A stretch of 64,000 bases of DNA from Sorghum bicolor (lineage: Eukaryota; Streptophyta; Magnoliopsida; Poales; Poaceae), in the NCBI RefSeq assembly GCF_000003195.3, contig NC_012873.2, positions 11,679,894 to 11,743,893 on the forward strand, in the 5' to 3' direction. The translations under genes and the position numbers were made by a program. The notes beneath the pieces are model-generated. The model made no database searches. It was not told where the DNA came from and saw nothing but the letters and a program-made list of their open reading frames with translations. Within the stretch, counting starts at the first letter, position 1. Every line of letters starts with the position of its first letter. This document shows positions 54,678 to 64,000 of this stretch, in pieces.

Positions 54678-57262
54678 CTAAGAAGACGGAGGTGGAGGCG
54701 GAGCAGTGGAGTCCCTCAGCATGGCCTGAAAGCGCTCGGCATCGTCTGATCCATCGGCCGTCGAGTCAGAGGAGACGGAGTGACCCTCTGAAGCTGCACG
54801 TACTGGTGAAGCAGTCTGGGTCGGCTCTGCGGGCTCTGAAGCTATCACAGGCTGTGCGGGCTGCTCAAGTCCTGCTGACGAAGCTGGCACGGACTCGGTC
54901 GCTGTAGCTGACGTCTCTGGCACAGTAGACGAAGGTGCAAGCTGCTCAGACGAAGCTACTGACGACGACAGGTGCTCAGTAGTGGTGACTGGGACCGTAA
55001 AGGCTGCAGGAGCCTGTAGGGGTGGAGGCGTAGGGTCACCAGTCAAAGCACTGTACGAGAAACTGATGTGCTGGCCTACCGACGAGTCCAACACGAGCTG
55101 TGACGCTATCACTGACTGCGGTGTGAATCCAGAGCGGAGAGGTGTAAACTGAGGCACCTGCTCAGAGCTAGACGAGATAGCACCCTGAGAAACCTGGTGC
55201 TGTGGCGTCAAGAACGGCTGACTCTGAGCAGAGAGCTGAAGCGGTGGCTGAGACTAACTCTGGGGTGTTGGGGTAGGAGGCCTGACTGACGATGTGCCTG
55301 GGAGCTGAATCTGTGAAAACTGAATCCGTGAGGCAGCCATTAGAGCGGCCATCATCGCTGTCTGCTGAGCCTGGAACGCAAGCTGGTGCTCCTGGAAGGT
55401 CAAGAGCTGTCGCTGGAGCTCGTCCTGCCTGGCCTGCATGGCTGCATTGATGGCAGCCTGGTCCCTGTCTCTCCTAGCCTACTCCTCAGTAGCCCGCCAC
55501 TGATCGGCTCTCATCCCCTCTAGAATAGCAAGAAGAGCGGGGTCTGAAGCACTCGAGGAGCCTCCTGCCTCGTGGTCGTGCGTCCTCGGAGGAAGGTCTG
55601 GTACTGGGAGATGATAATCATCGTCTGAGATGTCTGAAGTGAAGTCAACCTCCTCCTCAGCCTCTGCATCTTCAAACACCCCAATGGCGATATCCTGCTC
55701 CTCCTCAGTCTCTGGAACTGCTCCTGAACTGCGAGTGCCCCTAGGAGAAGGTGGGGCACCTGGCCACGTGGTGCACGAGGAGGTGGTGGAGCTCTGAGGT
55801 CGTGGTGTGCTCTCAGCATCTGCCTGGGGTCGTAGTGGGGGAACACCATGTCTGAGTCTGACAACTCTCTCTGTAGGTGAGCTGGTAGGGGTACGGGCCT
55901 AGCACGAAGAATGATCATGGTGATCCAGTGTGCGTACGGCAACTCACGCCGTCGCCTGAAGCTCTCTGAAATAGTATCCTCAATCTATGAGACTATCAAA
56001 TCCCACAAGTCAAAAGGAGTCTTCGAGATGAGGTGGGCTACCAACCACTGCTGTATCCTGGTAAAACCGTCCCTGTAGCCTGTCCTAGGAAAGAGTGTCT
56101 TCCTCAACACAAAGTCGAGGATCCTGGCTGGGCGAGTCAAATCTCCCACTGTCCTGCTAGAGCCCTCTCCAAACGGCTGACGGAAACAGGGAGCCACAAA
56201 GTCAACTGGTGGTAGAGCACCACCGTGAGGACGTCCAGGGGGCTCAAAGTTCCCATAGCACAACTGGTGGATCCTGGTAGAAAAGGCTGTCAACCTAAGA
56301 ACCGATCTGGCACACTGAGCCGTCACCCTGTAGTCTGTCCCTGCCAGTGCGTAGTGAATATAGTTGTGATCAGGTGAAACCCACACTGAAGCATAGAACT
56401 CTCAGACCCACTCCTCGCGATAAGTACCAGGGAGAGCAAGTAACTCTGGGCGGCCATGGAGGTAAGTGAAGTACTGTCTGATATCTGCACCGACCATGTT
56501 CCCAAGAATCTCAAGATCAAGCACCCTGTGCTCTCTAAACTGAGCCTGCGAGCGAACTAGTGCCTCGTACATATCCTCCTGAACAACTGTATAGAACCGG
56601 GCACTAGCTCTCGGATCCCTGGCGGCTGGAAACCAAGTGGGAAAAGGAACAAACCGCAGCCCCTGGATCTCATGAGCCGAAACCTGAGTGTAATCCTTGT
56701 GAATCCTCACTGGTGCCTGACGAGGACCTGGAGTACCTCGACCTAGTGTAGAGCGAGCAGCGGAGGTAGACTGACCCTGCATACCAGTCCTAGGGATGGC
56801 CTGAGTATGAGCGCGAGTCGACCTCCTGAGGGGCTGCTCCTGCTGCTGAGCCTCTGTCGGACCCTCTGCCTGGGCCTCTGCCTCTGTCTCTGTGTCCGGG
56901 TCCTCCTAAGCTGGATCTCTAACTGTAATCCTGACACACTGACCTCCTAGCATGATGGTGCCAGGAGGTGATCCATGCATAGCCTCTGCCTCAAGAACTG
57001 CACGCGTCTGACGTGGTGTGAGATCGGCCCCAATCCTCAGGGCACCTGAGCGTCCACCTCTCTCTGCGGCCTCAGCTCCTACTGCAACTGCCTCTGCCAC
57101 CTCTGCCTCGCTGTCACTGGCCTTCCTTTTCTTGGTGGCTAGCTTCTTTCCGTTGCCCTTCTCTGCCGCTGACAGGCGACGGGGAGGATCACCTCCACCA
57201 TCACCTCCTGGAGAACCTCCTGAGCCGGCTGCCAGACCACTGACGTTCTTGCAACGAGCCAT
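54678..57262 (-). pseudogene. downstream ORF of the copia element
   Basis: The ATG at 57260-57262 opens about 860 codons ending near 54678. In-frame stops at 56906, 56402, 55985, 55479 and 55254 and one frameshift near 55700 break it; most pieces share one frame. The N-terminus is basic with KKLATKKRK. A central segment (ARILDFVLRKTLFPR, then FTRIQQWLVAHLISKTPFDLW) recalls a family annotated as putative plant transposon protein (PF20167 type). The C-terminal third is low complexity, rich in S, P, Q and A, with a coiled-coil-like AAMQARQDELQRQLL stretch. No signal peptide or membrane segment is seen, so the usual env-like label is not supported here. Confidence 0.65.
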
Positions 57263-58507
57263 CGCAAGAACCACTGCCTGAACATCTGCCGACAACTGTC
57301 AAACTGGCACGAGAGATCAACGAGGATCCGATGTCGGGACGCGTTGCGGATGAAATATCACGATCGAAGTCCGCCGGAGAATGCAACTCAAAGCAACAGG
57401 GTGTTGTAAGGACGAAACGAATCAAATCATCGTCAAAAATAACAGTTTAATCCATTCAAGCATTAACACGAGCACGTTGAGGGCAGGGTTCAAAAGACTT
57501 ACCCAAACCCTAACCACTTCGTAGGAAAGGAGTCCCTGCGCGAGGAGAGTGAAGAGAGGAAGCCTTCGAGCAGATCTAGCCGCTAGGGAAAGGAGATCGC
57601 CGGAGGAGAAATCAAGGGAGTCAACGGCGGCGGCGCTAGGGCACGGGACGGCGGTCGGGCTGAGATGCGGAGGAAAAAGAAAACGGCCGTAAGACCTCCC
57701 CGGGCGCGGGTTATATACGACCGCTGCGGGGTCACCGGACGCTCCTAATGTGGGACCGGACGCGTCCGATGACCACCGGTCTTACGCGCAGAGAGGTCTG
57801 CAAGAGGCCTGACCACCGGACGATGGCCACCGGACGCTGGACTTAGCGTCCGGTGCCTTAGGGCATGCCTGGCTGAGCACCAGACGCACCTCACCGGTCG
57901 CTGGAGGGGCACTCCTACGTCCGGTGAGTGCAATCCTGTGGACTCACCGCACCGGACGCACGGAGACAGCGTCCGGTGCATCGTCCGGTGCACCTCTGGG
58001 TCCTTTTTCAACTTAGGACTTTCCCCGACTTTTACCCAACCAAGTTCCATCTTCAAGGAGACACAAATAAACACCAAGTGGAACTGGTATGAGTGACTTC
58101 TCTCAAACCCTCAAGCTTTCACAAATATTTAGCCTTAGGCTTAGTAGTTTTTATGAAAATAGTCCGAGAAATCACCAAGGAGCATCGTATGGCCATAAAG
58201 CTAGGGGTTTTAAATCATAATGAGCTTTGAATGCTCCCCCTATCTATGGACGAACACAACGGATGCTCAAAGAATAACCAAAAAGAAACGGTCAAATAAC
58301 AAGCATGCATATGATATGAGGTGGAATGCAATACTTGAAAGTAAACTAATGCTTGTCAAGTTTGATCCAAGGTTAAGACTTTTCACACACACAAAGGGGT
58401 TATCTTAACCATGTTAGACAAGCCCTACACATAATTCTTTTTGTATTTTAGTTTTAGTATGCATGAACTGCAAAGCAAAAGCTATTTACAAGTTTCAACA
58501 CACAACT
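57263..58507 (-). promoter_or_regulatory. internal promoter, 5' UTR and probable UTR intron of the copia downstream ORF
   Basis: A minus-strand TATATAA (57711-57717) follows a cluster of CACCGGACGC-type words at about 57731-58000. Downstream, a GTAAGT donor at 57502 and a TTTGACAG acceptor at 57296 would remove a 207-nt intron in the 5' UTR. The word order TGCGGGGTCACCGGACGCTC is shared with LTR-3 (61152-61171). Between 58080 and 58507 nothing recognisable was seen. Confidence 0.55.
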
Positions 58508-60229
58508 TCATTTTTTAGTGAAGTTAGAGAGATCAAGCACATTAAGTTCATTTCTCAACATACAAAACCTAGCTTCATCTAGGGGTTTTGTGAAAATATC
58601 CGCCAATTGATTTTCCGTTCCCACATTCTCTAGAGATATGTCACCTTTAGCAAAATGATCCCTGAGGAAGTGGTGGCGGATGTCAATGTGTTTTGTGCGG
58701 GTGTGTTGAACCGGGTTGTTAGCAAGTTTTACGGCACTTTCGTTGTCACACAGCAAAGGTACTTTGTCTAGTACTACTTCATAGTCTAGCAAAGTTTGTT
58801 TCATGTAGAGTATTTGTGCACAACAAGCACCAGCTGCAATGTATTAAGCCTCGGCCGTTGACAAGGCAACACTATTTTGTTTCTTTGACATCCAAGAGAC
58901 AAGTGATCTACCTAGGAAGTAGCACCCTCCGGATGTGCTTTTTCTATCAATGCGGCACCCGGCATAATCCGAATCGGAATAGCCTACAAGTTGGAATCTT
59001 GCACCTTTGGGATACCACAAACCTAGGCAAGGTGTGTATTTTAGATACCTAAGAATTCTCTTGATGGCAATCAAGTGAGATTCCATAGGCATTGCTTGAT
59101 ATCTAGCACACATACACACACTGAACATGATATCGGGCCTAGATGCGGTGAGGTAGAGTAGACTTCCTATCATGAAATGATAGAGAGTCTTGTCAATTGG
59201 GTAACCTCCCTCATCCAAGTCGAGATGCCCATTTGATGCCATGGGAGTCTTGATTGGCTTGCAATCCATCATCTTGAACCTCTTGAGAAGATCTTGTGTG
59301 TACTTCTCTTGAGAGATGAAGACCCCTTCCTTCATTTGCTTGACATGAAATCCTAGGAAGAAGGATAGCTCGCCAATCATGGACATCTAAAACTCCTTGG
59401 ACATCAAATCACCAAATTCCTTGCAAAAATCTTCATTAGTAGAGCCAAAAATAATATCATCAATGTAAACTCGGCAAATGAAGATTTCCCCATTCATTTT
59501 CTTGGTGAAGAGTGTTGTGTCAACTTTCCCAATCTTGAAGCCCTTCTCAATGAGGAAGTCCCTAAGCCTCTCATACCAAGCTCTAGGGGCTTGCTTGAGA
59601 CCATAGAGAGCCTTGGACAACCCGTAGACATGCTTGGGGTACCTAGGGTCTTCAAAACCGAAGGGTTGCTCAACATAGACAAGCTCATTAATATATCCAT
59701 TTAAAAAAGCACTTTTCACATCCATTTGAAATAACTTGATATCATGACTAGATGCATATGCAAGTAGGATACAGATTGCTTCAAGTCTTGCCACCGGTGC
59801 AAAGGTTTCACCGAAGTCAACACCTTCCACTTGTGAAAAGCCCTTTGCCACGAGCCTTGCCTTGTTGCGCACCACTTTGCCTTGATCATGCTTCTTGTTT
59901 CGGAAGACCCACTTTGTTCCAATCACTCTTGCATCTTTGGGTCGCTCTTCAAGTGTCCACTCTTGCATGGCAATGATCCAATCCGCATCACGAAGAGCTT
60001 CCGCTATAGTCTTTGGTTCATCTTCAAGAGACACAAACGTGTCATGTTCAATAAATAAAGCATGTCTAGAGCGTGTAGTGACACCACGTGATGGACTCCC
60101 GATGATGAGATCTTGAGAGTGATCTTGGAGTAGATGTGATGATCTTTTTGGTGCCACTTGAGGGGTTAATTGGGGAGCATCAACATCTTGTGCATGTGCC
60201 ACCGCTTACTCATGAGTGACTTGGGTGTC
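58508..60229 (-). pseudogene. pol: reverse transcriptase and RNase H of the copia element
   Basis: RT is at 59387-60202: WIIAMQEW, GTKWVFRNK, KARLVAKGFSQVEGVDF, QMDVKSAFLNG, LYGLKQAPRAWY, catalytic YIDDIIFGS. RNase H is at 58508-59386: SDSDYAGC, KSTSGGCYFLG, LSTAEA, then TKHIDIRHHFLRD and FTKPL. Pieces are in one frame with stops at 59387, 58842 and about 60209. The 5' part of pol continues on the other side of LTR-3. Confidence 0.9.
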
Positions 60230-62270
60230 TGAAAGGTCCTATTAATATGGCTAGAGGGGGGGTGAATAGCCTATTTAAAAATTCTACAAATTCACTAGAG
60301 CAAGATGTTAGTAAATAACAAAGCGTAGCTTTTTGGTCTAGCTCTAAAAGAGGTGTTTGCAAGCCACCTAACCAACAATTCTAGTTGCTAAGATCACTAT
60401 GCACACAAGCTCTAGGTCTTCTACAAGTTACACTAGTGAGCTTAACTACACAAGTCAAAACTAGCAACTAAAACTAGTTACACAACTTTGCGGTAAGTGA
60501 AAGGAGAGGAAAAGATATTTATACCGCCGTGTAGGGGATGAACCAATCACCAATATATCAACAATCAAGCACCGGGAGAATGCCAATCAATCACAATTGA
60601 GACACCGATTTTTCTCCTGAGGTTCACGTGCTTGCCGGCACGCTACGTCCCCGTTGTGTCGACCAACACTTGGTGGTTCGGTGGCTAAGAGGTGTAGCAC
60701 GAACCTCGTCCTCACTAGGACACCACAAGAACCTACCCACAAGTGAGGTAGCTCAATGACATGAGCAATCAACTAACGTTGCCTTTGGCTCTCCACCGAG
60801 GTAGGCACAAACCTCTCACAATCACCGGGAGATGGCCACGAACAATCACTAACTCGTGCCAATCCTCCTAAGCTGCTCCAAGCCGTCTAGGTGGCGGCAA
60901 CCACCAAGAGTAACAAGAAAACCGCAGCTAGAACGATCCCCAAGTGCCACTAGATGCAATCACTCAAGCAAATGCACTTGGAATCACTCCCAATCTCACA
61001 AAGATGTTTAATCTATGAAGGAGATGAGTGGGAGGGGTTTGCTTAGGCTCACAAGGATGTCTAGTAGTCAAGAATACCAAGAGGGTGAGCCCTAAGCCGG
61101 CCAACAACTATTTATAAGCTCCTCAAGCAAATACAGCCATTGGCTCTTTCACTGGGCAAACTGCGGGGTCACCGGACGCTCTTAAAGGGCCACCGGACGC
61201 TCAGCACCTGCGTCCGGTGCTCCAACGTCAGCCACGTGTCGCCTTTTGAAATGCTCGTGTCAGAGTCTAACGGTCACCTGCAGTGCACCGGACGCTGAGC
61301 AAATTAGAACCGGACGCGTCCGGAGCACACCGGACTCATGCGCAGAGAGTTCCGCAAACCTACGGGTCACCGAACGCTAAGCACCGGTAGCGTCCGGTGC
61401 TCACCGGACTCATGCGCAGAGAGGGTCGCAAAACACCCGCACACCGGACGCTAACCACCGGACGCTCCCTCAGCGTCCGATGCTTCCATTCAAACACTCC
61501 GACCGAAGTCAGATAGCACCGGACGCATGAACAGGAGCTCCCCAGCGTCCGGTGAGTGCCGTCCAGTGCTTAACCCTAGCACCACAGCACACCAAATGCT
61601 CAGCCACAGCGTCCGGTGCCTCAAAGGCCAGCGTCCGGTGAGTGTTTCTCTGCGAGGAACACTCCCGCGACTTCTCCAAATTTTCCCACCGGCGCAATAG
61701 AAAATGTGCACTTCATTTTCTCGAAAAGCGCCGAATACCGCCTCGCAAGCTCGGCGGGAGGGAGAGAGGAACCCATCCTCTCTCTACCCTTCAAACTCCA
61801 CCTCCTTCTCAAAGTGTGCCAACACCACAACGTGTGTACCAACAAGTGTGCACGTGTGTTAGCATTTTCACAAACATTTTCTTTAAAGGAGTTAAGTTAG
61901 CTCAGTAGGTTCTAAATGCATGCACATGAACAATGACACCTAGTGGCACTTCATAACCGCTTAGCCGAAGAATTCCCCTCTTTATAGTACGGCTATCTAT
62001 CCTAAATGTGATCACACCCTCTATGGTGTCTTGATCACCAAAACCAAAACCCTAAGCAATACCTTTGCCTTGATCTCCAACGGGTTTTGTTTTTCTCTTT
62101 CTTCTTTTCCAAGTTGAGCACTTGATCATCTTATGGTCATCCCATCATCACCGTGATCATTAGTTGCTCCATCACTTGGCATGTACCAACCTCATTAAGT
62201 CTACACATACTTAGCATAGAGGTTAGTACTAGGGTTTCATCAATTATCCAAAACCAAACTAGGGCTTTCA
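60230..62270 (-). repeat. SIRE-like solo LTR (LTR-3) inserted in copia pol
   Basis: 2041 bp, TGAAAGGTCC to GGGCTTTCA, with TSD GTGTC at 60225-60229 and 62271-62275. It has no internal region. It carries about a dozen CACCGGACGC-type words between 61158 and 61637, upstream (minus strand) of a TATAAATA box at 61109-61116. It is related to LTR-1 at both ends and in promoter layout. Confidence 0.92.
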
Positions 62271-63766
62271 GTGTCTTCATGAGCATCTCTCACATCCTTG
62301 TCTTCATCTTGTGGTACATGTGAGGTGGGTGGTGGCTCAATGACTTGCAAATCATCATCTTCTTTTGGCTTGATGTCTCTCATCGGCATGTTCTTCATGG
62401 CATCCCTCAATGGTTCACCACCTACATCATCAAGATTATCACTTGCTCCTTGGGAGCCATTAGTTTCATCAAATTCAACATCAAATGTTTCTTCAACCAT
62501 GTTTGTGGCATGGTTAAAGACCCTATATGCCTTGGACTTTGATGAATAGCCAACCAAGTAGCCAATGTAACATCTTCTTTGGAACTTGCCCAAGTGTTGG
62601 CGCTTCTTGTAAATGTAGCATTTGCACCCAAACACTCTAAAGAATGAGACATCGGGCTTCTTCCCATTGAGCAACTCATATGGTGTCTTTTCTAGGAACT
62701 TGTGAGGAAAGAGCTGGTTTGAAGCATAGCATGCGGTGTTGATTGCCTCGGCCCACATCTTCTCCAAAGTGTTATACTCATCTAGCATAGTTCTTGCCAA
62801 GGTGATCAATGTCCGGTTCTTTCTTTCTACAACCCCATTTTGTTGTGGTGTGTATGTTGAGGAGAACTCATGTTTGATTCCCACTTCATCACAATACTCT
62901 TCAATGTTGGTGTTGTCAAATTCTTTGCCATTGTCACTTCTAACTTTCTTGATCTTGACATCAAATTGATTTTGGGCATTCTTTGCAAACTTCTTGAAAA
63001 TTGATGCAACTTCAGCCTTGTCTTGCAAGAAGAATGTCCAAGTGTACCGGGAGAAATCATCAACTATGACCAAGCAATATTTGTTGCCTCCAAGACTAGC
63101 ATATGTGGTTGGTCCGAATAGATCCAAGTGAAGTAGCTCAAGCACTCTTGAAGTGGAGAGATAGGCCTTGGTTGGATGAGTGTTTGCAACTTGCTTGCCC
63201 GCTTGACATGCACTACAAAGCTTGTCTTTTTCAAATGTCACATCCTTCAAGCCTCTAATCAATTCTTTCTTCATCAACTTCTTGAGTGTGCCAATTCCAA
63301 CATGTGCTAACCTTCTATGCCACAACCAACCAAGTGAGGTCTTGGTGAATAAGCAAGTCTTGACATCAACTTCATCGGATGAGAAATCCACTACATATAA
63401 GTTGTTGTGTCAGAAGCCTTTGAATACCATTTCATTGTCATCCTCCTTGGTCACTATTACTTCTTTCTTCTTGAATAAGCATTCAAAACCAAGATCACAA
63501 AGTTGCCCAATTGAGAGCAAGTTGAAACTTAATGATTGCACATAGAGCACATTGGTGATGGAGTTGTCATTTGATATAGCAACCTTTCCTAGTCCCTTGA
63601 CCTTGCCTTTTGAATTGTCACCAAATGTGATCTTCTCTTGGTTGTCAACATCTTCCTCAAGAGAGGTGAACATCCGGGGATCTCCAATCATATGTTGAGT
63701 GTAACCACTATCAATTACCCAATGTGATCCACCGGTCTTGTAGTTCACCTGCACATAAGAGATCAA
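62271..63766 (-). pseudogene. pol: protease and integrase of the copia element
   Basis: The protease is at 63410-63766 with HWVIDSGYTQHM, where the usual cysteine after DSG is tyrosine. GAG-pre-integrase and the HHCC module follow: HRRLAHVG and CSACQAGK. Integrase core: D in LHLDLFGP, D in VRSDNGKEF, E in NGVVERKNR. The segment after the core (PYELLNGKKPDVSFFRVFGC) is typical of copia. A TGA at 63410-63412 interrupts the frame. LTR-3 cuts the polyprotein at 62271, after a D/E-rich linker. Confidence 0.9.
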
Positions 63767-64000
63767 GCTTGAGATTTAGGGACCCACATTTGCTTAGGGC
63801 CCTTGACCTTCTCTACTAGTTGCTTTGGCACCCAAATCTTCTTTGGCCTTTGCTTGTTGGGCGGCCCCATGAAGCTAACCTTGACCTTGACACTCTTGTC
63901 TTTCCTTACAATGTAGTGAGCATTGAAGGCAAATGGCCTAGCATGCTTGGGCAAGGGTGGTGGTAGTGGTGCCTTACACTCATGAGCAAAGTGTCCTTCT
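63763..64000 (-). pseudogene. gag: gag C-terminus of the copia element (partial)
   Basis: At the window edge the minus strand reads GHFAHEC, the end of a CCHC zinc knuckle. A linker with repeated WVPK motifs follows (KKIWVPK, KQMWVPK), usual before protease in this lineage. The frame is offset from protease by one base near 63766. The rest of gag is outside the window. Confidence 0.75.

Larger units (their letters stand above)
52955..64000 (-). mobile_element. SIRE/Maximus-type Ty1/copia element (5' end outside window)
   Basis: Minus-strand order from right to left: gag end, protease, integrase, RT, RNase H, a long downstream ORF with its own promoter, polypurine tract, 3' LTR. Integrase before RT defines Ty1/copia. 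The extra ORF after pol and LTRs above 1 kb fit the SIRE/Maximus lineage. The pol is split by a later solo LTR at 60230-62270. Confidence 0.92.

Overview
This is plant nuclear heterochromatin, almost certainly from a grass and plausibly a panicoid. The base composition, the lineage mix (Tat- and Athila-type Ty3/gypsy, SIRE/Maximus-type Ty1/copia, an L1-type LINE) and the nesting all fit. No intact host gene was found. The only host-like locus is a broken C2H2 zinc-finger gene with a QALGGH motif, split into two parts 36 kb apart.

Layout. 1-9866: Tat-type gypsy copy A (+), 5' end outside the window. 9867-12274: old LTR-like debris and a TA repeat. 12275-14043: 3' fragment E of a second Tat-type family. 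14103-14830: LINE relic. 15600-16159 and 52183-52954: the zinc-finger pseudogene. It is split by a SIRE-like solo LTR (16160-52177), which was itself split by copy B of the first Tat family (17362-29191, minus, TSD GTGTG) and by element C of the second Tat family (30167-51853, plus, TSD GTTGC). Element C is split by a very young Athila-type element D (33802-43073, minus). From 52955 to beyond 64000 lies a SIRE-type copia element (minus), whose pol is broken by another solo LTR (60230-62270, TSD GTGTC).

All four element types carry an extra gene between pol and the 3' LTR, each with its own TATA box. Copies A and B carry a six-exon antisense gene (PF04195-like N-terminus, NLS-like patch, coiled coils). 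Element C carries a six-exon antisense gene with a plant mobile domain and a coiled-coil C-terminus. Element D and the copia element carry sense-strand ORFs.

The most unusual signal is that each family also has its own short DNA word. Element C carries GCCGAT/ATCGGC about once per 120 bp in LTRs, coding sequence (all reading frames) and introns, and the signal stops at the borders of nested element D. Copies A/B are rich in TGGTCG/CGACCA. Element D and the copia element have palindromic or repeated GC-rich words that recur both upstream of the LTR TATA box and upstream of the internal TATA box of the accessory gene. This resembles the protein/motif pairing known for VANC proteins of VANDAL transposons. 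That link is a hypothesis.

Most coding regions are damaged, often by CAG-to-TAG changes. All counts, divergences and ages are hand estimates.
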